Positions 10,492 to 19,802 of a DNA stretch of 64,000 nt are shown here, one piece after another; the first letter of the stretch is position 1, and each line of letters starts with the position of its first letter. The translations under genes and the position numbers were made by a program. The stretch is from Myxococcota bacterium (GTDB taxonomy: Bacteria > Myxococcota_A > Bradymonadia > UBA7976 > UBA1532). The notes beneath the pieces were generated by a model. The model saw nothing but the letters and a program-made list of their open reading frames with translations. It was not told the DNA's origin and did no database searches. The stretch is taken from assembly GCA_023150895.1 (NCBI GenBank), contig JAKLJY010000006.1:1-64000 (forward strand). The letters run 5' to 3'.

Positions 10492-11223
10492 GTGGACCCG
10501 CTCAAAGGTGCCTCAACGCTGTTCGCGACGGTCATGCTGGCCGTGCTCGTTTTTGTCGGTCCGGCCCGCGCGGCGGACGGAGACGCCGTACGCCTGACCG
10601 TGTCGGGCCCTGGCGTTCCCTATGCACAGGTCGACATGGAGATCCGGGCACGCGGAGCAACGGCCATCGTTCGGCTCTCGCGGTCGTTTGGAGAGGGGTT
10701 CGGCGCGCAGGACGCCGTCGGCCTCTCGACCCCCGACGAGCTACAGGCTCTGATGGACGCGCTGCAGAAGGACGGCCTCTTCGTCCGCCCGGTCAACGGG
10801 CAGCGCCCCCCCGGCGGGCACGTCCCGGACGTCCGGTACGTCCTCGAACTCCGCCGGGAGGGACGCGTGCAACGGATCGAGGTCGAGCGCCCGGAGTTGT
10901 TGCCCGACCGGCGCTACTCGAACGCGATCGAGCGCGTCCGTCGATTCGTGACGCAGATCGTCGAGCCGGAGGGCGCTCGACCCTTCGTCGACGGTCGGGT
11001 ACCCAAGGACGCTTCGGGGTTTCTACACCTCGAGACTTCGCCGTCGGGACGGGTCTACCTCGACGGCGTGCTGCTCGCCGATGCCACCCCCATCGAAGCG
11101 CTGCGGTTGCCGCTCGGGACTCACGTTCTTCGCATCGTTGCGCGGGACGGCAGGCTCGAACGAACGGTCGACGTCACCATCGAGCGCGGCAAGACGACCT
11201 CTCTGCGGATGACATTGGAGTAA
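10492..11223 (+). CDS. Exported PEGA-domain protein
   Basis: A 243-residue protein. GTG 10492 gives MDPLKGAST and a hydrophobic stretch ending FVGPARAADG, a typical signal peptide; no good upstream ribosome-binding site is visible, so the start is moderately certain. Residues about 30-165 form an unrecognised domain. The last 70 residues (from GFLHLETSPSG) match the PEGA pattern: a beta sandwich with YLDG in the first strand, LPLGTHVLRI, and a closing VTIERGKTTSLRM strand. PEGA domains are common on surface proteins and kinases of myxobacterial type. Divergent from the exported protein at 9832-10422 across 69 bases. Confidence 0.75.
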   Translation: MDPLKGASTLFATVMLAVLVFVGPARAADGDAVRLTVSGPGVPYAQVDMEIRARGATAIVRLSRSFGEGFGAQDAVGLSTPDELQALMDALQKDGLFVRPVNGQRPPGGHVPDVRYVLELRREGRVQRIEVERPELLPDRRYSNAIERVRRFVTQIVEPEGARPFVDGRVPKDASGFLHLETSPSGRVYLDGVLLADATPIEALRLPLGTHVLRIVARDGRLERTVDVTIERGKTTSLRMTLE

Positions 11224-11224
11224 A

Positions 11225-11245
11225 GGCACGCGGCCCGCGGGTGCC
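11225..11245 (+). terminator. Stem-loop after the PEGA gene
   Basis: GGCAC and GTGCC flank an 11-base GC-rich interior two bases after the TAA. There is no T-run behind it, so it could be a weak or Rho-assisted terminator or just mRNA structure. Confidence 0.35.
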
Positions 11246-11274
11246 TCGCTGGCTGCGGATGAGGGAACGTATCG

Positions 11275-12588
11275 ATGAGCGGGCAGTTCTGGATCGACAA
11301 GGCCATGCGGACGGCGGATCCCGCACACGCGGAGCGGTTTCTGCTCGAGGCCATCCGGACCGAGCCGGATCTCGGGACGGCATACGGGCTGCGGGGGCGC
11401 CTCGCGGTCCTCCGCCATGACGCCGTCGCGGCGGCGCATCACTTCCGGGTGGCCTATGCGCGGGGTGACCGATCCGTCGAGACGCGGGTGGGTCTCGCTT
11501 TCTGTCTCGCCGCGGCAGGCCAGAACGAACTCGCCGAGCGGGTGCGAGAGGGGGTGAGCGCCCCGCCGTCCCTTCTGGACTTCCAGGACGAATGCGAGAC
11601 CGTCGCGCGTCCCATCAAAGCCATCTTGGCTGCGCCGTTGCCCCCGCGCGGCGAGCCCGCGCTCCTGCCCGGCGAGCGACCCCCGGCGCCGATTCTCGAC
11701 CCCGATGCCCCGCCCGGCGATCCGAGAGCCACCGCGGAGCAGGTCATGTCCATCCGGCCGGCGGCCCTGCAGACCCAGCCGCAGGGGGCGGCGGTCCGGG
11801 TCGTCCGGACGGCGCCGCCGCCCGAACAGGCCCCCGAGCCGGCCCCCGAGCCGCCGCGACCCGCGCCCGAGCCGGCTCAGGCGCCACTCGCCGAACCTGA
11901 GGGTCGGCAGCCCGCCCGCGGTCGGCGCCTTCCGGAGTGGATTGACCAGGTCGACCGCGAGCCGTTGCCGGAGGTCGTGGTCTCCGGCGCGGACTGGTTG
12001 ACGAGCAACGTGGAGGCCGTGCAGGCGGCGCCACCCGCCGGGCTGCTGGATGCCGGGTCCCTCGCGGATGACGGCGCCCCGATCGAGGTGACACACGACC
12101 CCGGGACACCGCAGATTGCGTTTCGTTCGCCCGTCACGGGGCGGATGATTCGACCGGAGGACGTCGCCCGCGAACGCGGAGAGGCACGCATGCCCGCCTT
12201 CGAGCCGGTGCCCGATCTGCTTGGCCGGGCGCCCATTTTCGCCGATCTCATCGACATTCGTCGCCTCGTGGTCGCGCTCGAGCTCCCGGGCCCGGTGTTG
12301 ACCGCACCGGGAGCCCCGCCCCGTCCCCTGTGTCGAATCATGGCGTTCGGTGCGACGCGCGAAGAGCTGTTCTTCCGCGACATCGAGAAGCCCGGGCTCG
12401 CGCCCGTTCGCCTGCCGCGTGCTTCCGTCGTCCGGATGGACGTCGTCAACGACGATCAGCAGATCTCCTTCGCACTTCAGGATGGCCGTCAACTGCATCT
12501 CGATCTGCGCGGGTTGGCGCGGACGCATGGACCGACCGTGCGGCACCTGGTACGGCGCCTGGCCGAATGGATCCCGCACGACCCGTGA
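11275..12588 (+). CDS. TPR-like/proline-rich protein with C-terminal PH-like domain
   Basis: A 437-residue protein without signal peptide. Residues 1-95 look like tetratricopeptide helices (AERFLLEAIRTEPDLGTAYG). Residues about 120-215 are a Pro/Ala/Glu-rich linker with PEPAPEPP runs. The final 110 residues (from RRLVVALELPG) alternate short strands and end with a helix (VRHLVRRLAEWI), resembling a small PH-like fold; this is an inference from pattern only. No family recognised. It precedes the NPC lipoprotein and the giant TPR gene on the same strand. Confidence 0.65.
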   Translation: MSGQFWIDKAMRTADPAHAERFLLEAIRTEPDLGTAYGLRGRLAVLRHDAVAAAHHFRVAYARGDRSVETRVGLAFCLAAAGQNELAERVREGVSAPPSLLDFQDECETVARPIKAILAAPLPPRGEPALLPGERPPAPILDPDAPPGDPRATAEQVMSIRPAALQTQPQGAAVRVVRTAPPPEQAPEPAPEPPRPAPEPAQAPLAEPEGRQPARGRRLPEWIDQVDREPLPEVVVSGADWLTSNVEAVQAAPPAGLLDAGSLADDGAPIEVTHDPGTPQIAFRSPVTGRMIRPEDVARERGEARMPAFEPVPDLLGRAPIFADLIDIRRLVVALELPGPVLTAPGAPPRPLCRIMAFGATREELFFRDIEKPGLAPVRLPRASVVRMDVVNDDQQISFALQDGRQLHLDLRGLARTHGPTVRHLVRRLAEWIPHDP

Positions 12589-12605
12589 GCCCGGCGCACG
12601 AGAGA

Positions 12606-12634
12606 TTGCCGCCGCCGGCCCGGTGACCTAGAAT
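12606..12634 (+). promoter_or_regulatory. Candidate promoter for the NPC lipoprotein gene
   Basis: TTGCCG (12606-12611), 17-base spacer, TAGAAT (12629-12634). Only eight bases separate the -10 box from the ATG at 12643 and no ribosome-binding site is present, so transcription should start within a base or two of the ATG (leaderless). Confidence 0.5.
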
Positions 12635-12642
12635 CCGCCGCG

Positions 12643-12921
12643 ATGCAGAACCTGCCGAAACGCGGAATCTTTTTGTTCCTGGGGCTGGTCGCTTTCGGTT
12701 GTGGAGGCCCGCCGGTGCCTGCGACGCCGGCGGCCGCGCCGACGCCCCCGCTCCTCGCCGAGCCCTTGCCGAACCCCTGCCTGGCCAACCCGTGCGCTGC
12801 GCGCGTCCTCGACCCCGGGGCGAATCCCTGCGCGGCCCCGGGCGCACCGGCGCCGTCGACCGAGCCGGCGCCGCCGAGCACACCGGGTGAGGCCGCCGGC
12901 GGATCCCCGGCGCAGCCCTGA
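12643..12921 (+). CDS. Small lipoprotein with NPC motifs
   Basis: A 92-residue protein. The N-terminus has Lys-Arg, a hydrophobic core and GLVAFGC with Cys20 as probable lipidation site (the -3 residue is Ala rather than Leu). The mature part is Pro/Ala-rich and carries three Asn-Pro-Cys triplets, two of them close together (PNPCLANPCAAR) and one later (ANPCAAP). That spacing suggests metal or redox chemistry or disulphides, but I know of no proven function. It ends 19 bases before the giant TPR gene and probably shares its transcript. Confidence 0.6.
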   Translation: MQNLPKRGIFLFLGLVAFGCGGPPVPATPAAAPTPPLLAEPLPNPCLANPCAARVLDPGANPCAAPGAPAPSTEPAPPSTPGEAAGGSPAQP

Positions 12922-12940
12922 TCGCGAAGGAGATCGGCGC

Positions 12941-15900
12941 ATGACTCGGGCGGAGCGCACCCGCACGTCGGGCTTCTCGCTCCGTCTGGAGCAGGGGCAG
13001 GGACGTCTGGTCCTCGGCGAGCGTCGGCTCTCCGACGTGCTCTCCGTCGAGGTCCTGCAACTCGGCCTGCGTCATGTGCCCGCGCGCCTGGACATGACCG
13101 ATGGCGTCGAGCGTTTCCGCCACGCCTATACCCGCCTGGACGCGTTGACGGTCTCCCTCGAAGACCAGGATCTCGGCGGGCTGATCCGGCGGCGGACGCC
13201 GGCGTCGCCGTTGCAGGAGCTGGACCTCCGCCTGGCCGACGGCGATGTCGTCCTGGCCGGTGAGGTGTTCGACGGCGTACCCTTCGTTTGTCGAGCCCGG
13301 ATGGAGCCGGCGAGTCTGGGCGGTGAACGCGCGCTGCTCGTCAGCGTCTACGAACTCCGCCTCTATGGACCGTGCCGCGCGAGCGCCCCCGAGGTCGCGG
13401 CGCTGATCCTGCAAGCCGCCGGACTCGGAGAAGCGCTCGCGGGCCCGACCTGCGCGGTGTTCGACCCGGTCGATCGTCTGTGTGCCGAGATCTTCGCCGA
13501 ACTCGGCTGGAAGCTCCCCGATCGGACCGGGCTCAGGCTGACCGAGGCGCGGGTCGACGCGGGGCGGGTCCGGATCGTCGCGACCCGGGCCGAGGCACAC
13601 CGCGGGGGCTTGCGTCCGGTGGGCCCGGCGGAGAGTCCGGCCGGACCGATGCGATACAGGCGGTTCCTGGCCGACTACGAGGCGAAGACGCTCTACGCGG
13701 CCATCGAGGCGGACGTGGGGGCAGGGCGGCTCGAACGGGCAGCGGCAGCCTATGAGCGTCAGCTCGAGCTTCACCCGGAGCATCCGTTCCTCGTGCTGCG
13801 GCTCCTTCAGCTGTGGCTCGCCCGAAGCGAAACCCGAGTCGAGGCCGATGCGCTCGCCCGGGCCCACCTCGAGCGATACCCGGACGACTTCGACGCGCTC
13901 GTCGCCCTGGGCGTGGTGCTGCAGGGACAGGGCAACGGGGTGGCCGCTGCGGAGCAATACCGCCGTGTCGCACGCGTCGCGGAACGACAGGGAGACACCA
14001 TCGAGGCCGCGCAGGCCTGGTGCGGCGTGGCCCGGGCCGTCGCGGCCCGTGAGCCCGCGCTCGCGATCGAAGCGCTGGAGCGCGCGCTCGTCCTGCGTCG
14101 CCGTCTGCCGGGCGCCCTGCGCTCGCTGGCCGATCTCTACGAGCGGGCAGGCAACCTGCTCGGCGCAGTGCAAGCCCGGGAACGTCTCCTGACGACGGAG
14201 GGCCCTGGGCCCGAGCGGGTGCGGCTCCTGCTGGAACTCGGGCGTCTCGCGCTCGAACGAACGGGGGACGCCGAGGCGGCCGCAGGCTGGTATGAACGGG
14301 TGGTGGACGAGGCGCCGGAAGAGGTCGAAGCCTGGCTCGGTCTCTCCACCGCGCATGAACGGGCCGGCCGGCTTCTGCCCGCGGTCCGGGCGCTCGACCG
14401 TTCCGCCGCGCTGCTCCAGCAGCGGGGCGACGTCCGCCGCGCGGCCCGTGTGCTCGTGAGGCTCGGCGACCTCTGGCGGGACCTGCCGGAGGGCGGGGCG
14501 GCCACGGCGGCGCTCCGCTATCGGCAAGCCCTGCTGCTCGAGCCGTCACAGCCCTCCGCGCTGCTCGGGTTGGCGGAGGCCGCCGCTGCAGAGGGGGATG
14601 CTCGTCGGGCCCGGACCCATCTCGAGGAGCTCCTGCGCCTCGGTGAGCTCACGCCGGGGGGCGAACGCGTGGAGCCCGCAGCCCGGACCGAGGCGCACCT
14701 CCGGCTCGGGCGTCTGTACGCGGAGGCCATGGGCGAACCCCAGGCGGCCATCGGGCACTACCAGAAGGCCCTGGCTGGGGCGCCGGCGCAGGCGGAGGAG
14801 GCACTCTCCGCCCTCGAAGGGCTCTTCACGACGCTCGGACGGTACGACGACCTTGCCCGCATCCTGGCGCTCGCCGCGGATCGGGCGACCGAGCCCGCGG
14901 TCCGCTCCGCTCGCCTGGCCCGCCTCGCCGCCGTCCTGCGGGACGCGACGGGGGACCTTCGGCGCGCGGCGCAGCTGATGGAGGAGGCCGCCGGACTGGC
15001 GCCCCAGCGGCCGGACTACCTGCGGACGCTCGTGGACCTGCAGCGCCGACGCGGCGCCTTCGCGGCGGCGGCCGAGGCCCTGTCGGCCCTCGCCGGGGTG
15101 GTCGAGGAGCCGCGGGAGCTGGCCGCCGTCTACGCCGAGCGCGCCGAACTCCTGCGCCACAAGCTCAACCGGGCGGACGAGGCCGCCGAAGCCTGGTCGC
15201 TGGCCCTCGGTTGCGATCCGGTCTGCCTGCCGGCCATCGAGGGGCTCGCCGACATCTATCGCGAACAAGAGCGGAACATCGAGCTGGCGGGACTGCTCAC
15301 CCGTCAGGCCGCCCTGGAGGGCGACCCGGGGGCTGCCGCCGGGCTGTACCTCGAGCTCGGCCGCCTCAACCGCGGAGTCCTCGGACGTCCCGAGCATGCC
15401 CGGGACGCCTACGAGAAGGCGCTCGCCCGTTCGCCCGACGAACCGGAAGCCTTGCGCGGGCTGGCCGATCTGCACTTCGAACTCGGTCGCGCCAGCGCGG
15501 CGTGGGAGCTCTACAAGCGGCTCCTTGCCGTCTACGAAGGGTCGGGGTACGACGAGCCCGCCGGCCCCTTTCTCCTGCGTCTCGCCCAGGTCTGCGAGCA
15601 AATGCAGCGCGGCGCCGAGGCCATGGGATATCTCGAACGCGCCCGCGACCTCGACCCGGAGCGCCTCGAGATATACGAGGTCGCCCAGGACGTCCTGCTG
15701 CGCAGCGGGGACGTCGAAGGCATTACGCGCTTTTTCGGGGCGGGGCTCGCACGCGCGCGGCGACCTCGCACGCGGGCATTTCTGGCGCGCCGGGCGGGCC
15801 GCCTTGCCTGGCGGGAATTGCGACGGCCGGCCGATGCGGCGCCGCTGCTCGACGATGCGCTGACCCTCGAGCCCGAAGACGCGGACCTGGTGACCCTCCG

Positions 15901-18829
15901 TCTCGAGGTGGCGACCGCGCTGGCCGACTGGCCCCGCGTCGCAGCGCTCCTCAAGGGTCGATTGGGCGCCGCCACGCCCGCCGAGCGGCCGTCGCTGCTG
16001 ACGCGCCTCGCCGAGCTGGCGTTCGGTGCGCTGGGCCGTCCGGACGAGGGCCTCGAACTCGCCGCCGCGGCCCTGGCCGAAGATCCGGAGTACACGCCGG
16101 CCGTCACGCTCCTCGCAGAGCGGGCCTTTTCGACGGGCGACTGGCCAGCGGCGGCCGAGGCCTATGCCCGTTTGTGGGCGCTCGCCGGTGCCGCGGTCCG
16201 TCCGGAAGACCGCCTGCGGCTGGCGATCGCCCTCGTCTACTCGGGCCGTCCGAACGAGGCCCTCCCGGTCCTGAAGGCGTTGCACGGCGAGTGCCCCGGG
16301 CTCCCAGAGCTCGTTCAGACGCTGGCCGAGGCGTGTTTGCAGGCCAACGACGTGGACACCCTCTGGGACGTCATTCCAGCGCGGCTCGAGGCGTTCGGCG
16401 ACGGCTCCGGTCGGGAAGGATTCCTGCGCCGCGCGGCCGAACTCTTCGAGCGGATCGACGGGGCCGACGGCGCGCGCGCCCGACGGACGTGGGAGCGGCT
16501 GCTCGAGCGCCGGCCGGAGGATGTCGAAGCGACCGCGGCGCTCCATCGCTCGTCGGTCGCCCACACACCGATCGGAGGGTCGACGACCCCGCCGGAAGCG
16601 TCGCCCCCCGTGGCCGACCCGGCACCGCCCGAGCCGCTCGAGAGCCCCCCGGCGTTCAGCCCGTCACCCTACCGGACGACCGGACCCGGCCCCACCGACG
16701 GAAGTGCCGACGGGTCCGAAGAGGCCCGTCGACGTGCGCTGCTCGAGCGGGCGCGCGCGACGGAGGCGGCCGCCCAGGCAGCGCTCGATCCGCAGGAGGC
16801 CGGGACCCAGTGGCTCTCGTTGGGGGAGCTGTACCGCGACGAACTCAACGACCCCGACGCAGCCGAGATCGCGTTCGCCGAGGCCATGGCGTGCGCCGCC
16901 GCCGGCTCGGCCGTGTGGAGCGCCGCCGAGGAAGCGCTCGAAGAGCTCGCCGGCGCCCGGAATGACTGGGCGACGCTCCTCGATCTCTACGACGCTCGCC
17001 TGGCACACGGGGCGGGCGACGCGACCGAACTCCGCCTCATGAAGGCCTCCGCTCACAAACTTCAGGGCGACCTCGCTTCCGCGGTCGAGGCTGCACGCGC
17101 CGCGCTGCCGGACGAGCGAGCCTTGGACGTCCTCGTCTCCCTGCTCGAGGCGCGCGGAGACCGTCGAGGCGCCGCGGACGCACTCACGACGGGGCTCGAG
17201 GCCGTTCCGACGGAGGAGGCCGCAACGCGACGCTGGCGGGCGGCCGAACTGCTCGCCGGGGAGGCGCCGGCCGAAGCCTGCCGTCACTTCGCGGCGGCCG
17301 CCGCCCTTCACCCGACGGCCGAACTGGCCGATGCATGGCTCTCGGCCGCCCGACTCACGGAAGATGCGCTCGAAATCGCCGCTGCGCTCGAGGCGCGGGC
17401 GGCGCTCTTCGCCGGCGCGGGCCCCGATGCCATGCGACGCTCGCGCCTGCTCAACGAGGCAGCCGGGCTGGTGGCCGGTCTGCCGAACGAGTCGTCGCGA
17501 GCCCGCCGCCTCGCGGTCGAGGCCGTCGACGCCTGGCCGGACAATGTCGAGGCGCTGGAGCGTCTCGCCGAGATCCTCGAAGCGATGGGCGACGCCGATG
17601 CGCTCGCCGCATGCCTCGCCCGCCAGATTGGCGCCGCACTCCCCGGGCCCTGGCGGGGACGTCTCGGCGTGCGACTCGCGCGCGTGCACGGCGACCTCCG
17701 GGGCGATCGGGCCGCCGCCGAGGCCGCAGCGCGATTGGCTGCGGAGGACCTCGCCGGCACGCCGGACAGCGAGGCGCTCGCCCTCTGGCTTGCCCCCCCC
17801 GAAGTCGCGTTTCCCCCGCGTCTGACGCCGACGCCCGCCGAGACCGGTGGCGCCGGGGAGCGTCCCGCGCGTGAGGTCGAAGGCCGAACGGAACGGTCGA
17901 CCCGGGAGATTCCGGTCGACCCCGGACGCCGCCACGAACGGACGCTTACGGACCCACACGCGGCCCTGGGAGAACGCACGGCCGCGTGGCGGACGCTCGT
18001 CGAGCTCCGGACGCGGACACCGGACCTGCAGCGACTCCTCGGTTTGCTGGACACGCGGCTGCTCGCCGCCACCGACGTCTTCGAGCGGGCCACGTTGCAT
18101 GCGCTCGCCGGCGAGCTCTGGCGCGGGCGGCTCGGAAACGCCGAGCGGGCCCGGGAGGCACTCGACCGAGCGCTCGCGCTCGACGCCGACAGCCCGCGCG
18201 CGCACCTCGGCATCGGGATTCTCGAGATGGACCGCGGCGTGCTCGAATCGGCCGTCGAGCACCTGTGCCGCGCGCTCGTCAATCGCGCGCCCGCGGGCGC
18301 AGGACTCTTGGCGGAAGAGGAACTCGCCGCCTTCAACCGGTTGCGACGCGCGCTGACGCAGGTGGGCCGGCCGGACGCGCTCACTGCGCGTGCGCTCGCC
18401 GTTCTTGCCGAAAACCCGGCAAGTCGGCCGGCACTGGACGTCGTCGATGGCGCGCTGAGTCAACAGCGCGACTGGGGCGCCCTCCTCGGCCACTACGAGC
18501 GCGCGCTGGCGGGGGGGGACGACGCGAGGCGGAATGCCCGCCTCTGGCGCCGACGCGCAGAGATTCATCAGGCGATGGGGCAGGGGCACCTCGCGCTCAC
18601 TGCGTTCGGTGAGGCGGTCCGGCTGAACCCGGACGACGTGCACACTCGGGTCGCCGCGCTGCGGCTCGCCCACCGGCTCGACGACGCGATCGGGTTCGTC
18701 CTCCACGGGGAGGCCCTTCTTGCGCTGCCCATCGAGCGCTGGCTCTCGTCGACCGAGTCGGACCCACCCTGGCTCCGGCAGCCCGAGGCGCTTCGAGATG
18801 CCCTCACCGCCGCGCGCGCCCCGCGTTGA
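12941..18829 (+). CDS. Giant tetratricopeptide-repeat protein
   Basis: A 1962-residue protein without signal peptide or obvious membrane segments. Residues 1-150 are a separate non-repeat domain (SLRLEQGQGRLVLGERRLSD...). From about residue 240 the sequence is almost wholly degenerate TPR/Sel1-like helix pairs rich in Ala, Leu, Arg and Glu, for example AIGHYQKALAGAPAQAEEAL and ARDAYEKALARSPDEPEAL. Two low-complexity Pro/Ser/Thr/Glu stretches interrupt it near 1200-1260 and 1625-1675. ATG 12941 follows AAGGAG. Such proteins act as scaffolds (family knowledge); the partner is unknown. The frame stays open across 5.9 kb with uniform codon use, so it looks intact. Confidence 0.85.
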   Translation: MTRAERTRTSGFSLRLEQGQGRLVLGERRLSDVLSVEVLQLGLRHVPARLDMTDGVERFRHAYTRLDALTVSLEDQDLGGLIRRRTPASPLQELDLRLADGDVVLAGEVFDGVPFVCRARMEPASLGGERALLVSVYELRLYGPCRASAPEVAALILQAAGLGEALAGPTCAVFDPVDRLCAEIFAELGWKLPDRTGLRLTEARVDAGRVRIVATRAEAHRGGLRPVGPAESPAGPMRYRRFLADYEAKTLYAAIEADVGAGRLERAAAAYERQLELHPEHPFLVLRLLQLWLARSETRVEADALARAHLERYPDDFDALVALGVVLQGQGNGVAAAEQYRRVARVAERQGDTIEAAQAWCGVARAVAAREPALAIEALERALVLRRRLPGALRSLADLYERAGNLLGAVQARERLLTTEGPGPERVRLLLELGRLALERTGDAEAAAGWYERVVDEAPEEVEAWLGLSTAHERAGRLLPAVRALDRSAALLQQRGDVRRAARVLVRLGDLWRDLPEGGAATAALRYRQALLLEPSQPSALLGLAEAAAAEGDARRARTHLEELLRLGELTPGGERVEPAARTEAHLRLGRLYAEAMGEPQAAIGHYQKALAGAPAQAEEALSALEGLFTTLGRYDDLARILALAADRATEPAVRSARLARLAAVLRDATGDLRRAAQLMEEAAGLAPQRPDYLRTLVDLQRRRGAFAAAAEALSALAGVVEEPRELAAVYAERAELLRHKLNRADEAAEAWSLALGCDPVCLPAIEGLADIYREQERNIELAGLLTRQAALEGDPGAAAGLYLELGRLNRGVLGRPEHARDAYEKALARSPDEPEALRGLADLHFELGRASAAWELYKRLLAVYEGSGYDEPAGPFLLRLAQVCEQMQRGAEAMGYLERARDLDPERLEIYEVAQDVLLRSGDVEGITRFFGAGLARARRPRTRAFLARRAGRLAWRELRRPADAAPLLDDALTLEPEDADLVTLRLEVATALADWPRVAALLKGRLGAATPAERPSLLTRLAELAFGALGRPDEGLELAAAALAEDPEYTPAVTLLAERAFSTGDWPAAAEAYARLWALAGAAVRPEDRLRLAIALVYSGRPNEALPVLKALHGECPGLPELVQTLAEACLQANDVDTLWDVIPARLEAFGDGSGREGFLRRAAELFERIDGADGARARRTWERLLERRPEDVEATAALHRSSVAHTPIGGSTTPPEASPPVADPAPPEPLESPPAFSPSPYRTTGPGPTDGSADGSEEARRRALLERARATEAAAQAALDPQEAGTQWLSLGELYRDELNDPDAAEIAFAEAMACAAAGSAVWSAAEEALEELAGARNDWATLLDLYDARLAHGAGDATELRLMKASAHKLQGDLASAVEAARAALPDERALDVLVSLLEARGDRRGAADALTTGLEAVPTEEAATRRWRAAELLAGEAPAEACRHFAAAAALHPTAELADAWLSAARLTEDALEIAAALEARAALFAGAGPDAMRRSRLLNEAAGLVAGLPNESSRARRLAVEAVDAWPDNVEALERLAEILEAMGDADALAACLARQIGAALPGPWRGRLGVRLARVHGDLRGDRAAAEAAARLAAEDLAGTPDSEALALWLAPPEVAFPPRLTPTPAETGGAGERPAREVEGRTERSTREIPVDPGRRHERTLTDPHAALGERTAAWRTLVELRTRTPDLQRLLGLLDTRLLAATDVFERATLHALAGELWRGRLGNAERAREALDRALALDADSPRAHLGIGILEMDRGVLESAVEHLCRALVNRAPAGAGLLAEEELAAFNRLRRALTQVGRPDALTARALAVLAENPASRPALDVVDGALSQQRDWGALLGHYERALAGGDDARRNARLWRRRAEIHQAMGQGHLALTAFGEAVRLNPDDVHTRVAALRLAHRLDDAIGFVLHGEALLALPIERWLSSTESDPPWLRQPEALRDALTAARAPR

Positions 18830-18854
18830 CGGTCTCCCGGTGGCGTGCTAATGC
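18826..18854 (+). promoter_or_regulatory. Candidate promoter for tatT
   Basis: TTGACG (18826-18831), 17-base spacer ending TGC, then TAATGC (18849-18854), an extended -10 arrangement. The -35 box overlaps the stop codon of the giant TPR gene. Predicted leader to the tatT start is about 45 bases. Confidence 0.45.
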
Positions 18855-18904
18855 ACCCGGACCCGTGGCCGCCGGTGGCCCGGATGTGTATCGGGAGGAA
18901 ACGA

Positions 18905-19783
18905 ATGAGGATTCGCGGAATCAGTCTCGTCATGGCCGCCGGCCTGGCGCTGGGCGCCTGCGGTGGCCGCCAGAGCACGCTGGTCGAGGCGGCGCCCGCC
19001 CCCGTCAAGGTGGGTGACGCCACGCTCAAACTTCAGGAGGCCTCGGACCACTGGGCGAAGCGCGAGGACAAGAACGCCGTCCTGGCAGCCATCAGCGCCT
19101 GGGAGCAAGCGGAAGCCCTCGATCCCACGGACGCGCAGATCCCGCTGAAGCTGACGTATGCTTACTACTTCCTCGCCAACGCGCATCTCGTCTGGGAAGA
19201 AGACGAGGACGGGATGAAGGCCGCCTACGACAAGGGCGTCACCGCCGGTGAGAAGGCCATCAAGCTGCTCAGCCCCGCCTTCGCGGAGCAGATCCGCAAT
19301 GGAAAGCCCTGGGAGGTCGCCATCCCGAGCGTCGACAAGGCCGGGTTGCCCGCGCTGTACTGGTACGCGACCAACCTCGGTCGCTGGGCGACGCTCGATG
19401 GCATCACGACGCTGCTCTCCAATAAGGACCGCGTCTTTGCCATCATGGAACACTGCCTGAAGCTCGACGAGACCTATTTCCACGGGGCGCCCCATCGGTA
19501 TTTCGGCGTGGCGTACACCAAGATCCCGTTCCCCAACGGGGATCTTCCCCGGTCGCGAAAGGCCTTCGAGCGCGCGATCGAGATCGACCGCAACTACGCG
19601 GACACGCGCGTCCTTTTCGCCGAGTCGTACGCGAGCAAGGCGGGCGATAAGGAGCTCTACCTGAAGCTCGTGAACGAAGTGATCGCGATGCCGGACGACA
19701 TCTTGCCGGAGCTCGTGCCGGAGACGCGCAACGCGAAGCGCAAGGCCGCGAAGATGCTCGAGGACGCCGCCGACCTGTTCTGA
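18905..19783 (+). CDS. tatT: TRAP transporter TatT-like lipoprotein
   Basis: A 292-residue lipoprotein. ATG 18905 follows GGAGG and gives a signal peptide with lipobox LGAC (Cys19). The mature protein is all-helical TPR-like (AISAWEQAEALDPTDAQIPL; RKAFERAIEIDRNYADTRVL), matching the TRAP T-component family known from Treponema TatT, which forms trimers and docks the DctP-type binding protein in the periplasm. The call is supported by the TRAP permease operon directly downstream on the opposite strand, 19 bases away. The convergent layout means separate promoters for T-component and permease, unlike an operonic pair. Confidence 0.82.
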   Translation: MRIRGISLVMAAGLALGACGGRQSTLVEAAPAPVKVGDATLKLQEASDHWAKREDKNAVLAAISAWEQAEALDPTDAQIPLKLTYAYYFLANAHLVWEEDEDGMKAAYDKGVTAGEKAIKLLSPAFAEQIRNGKPWEVAIPSVDKAGLPALYWYATNLGRWATLDGITTLLSNKDRVFAIMEHCLKLDETYFHGAPHRYFGVAYTKIPFPNGDLPRSRKAFERAIEIDRNYADTRVLFAESYASKAGDKELYLKLVNEVIAMPDDILPELVPETRNAKRKAAKMLEDAADLF

Positions 19784-19802
19784 GAGAGCCGCCGGCCTTC
19801 CG

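Noticed and set aside
16664-18706. Minus-strand open frame of about 680 codons inside the giant TPR gene
   Set aside because: Antisense shadow with skewed Arg/Gly/Glu composition.
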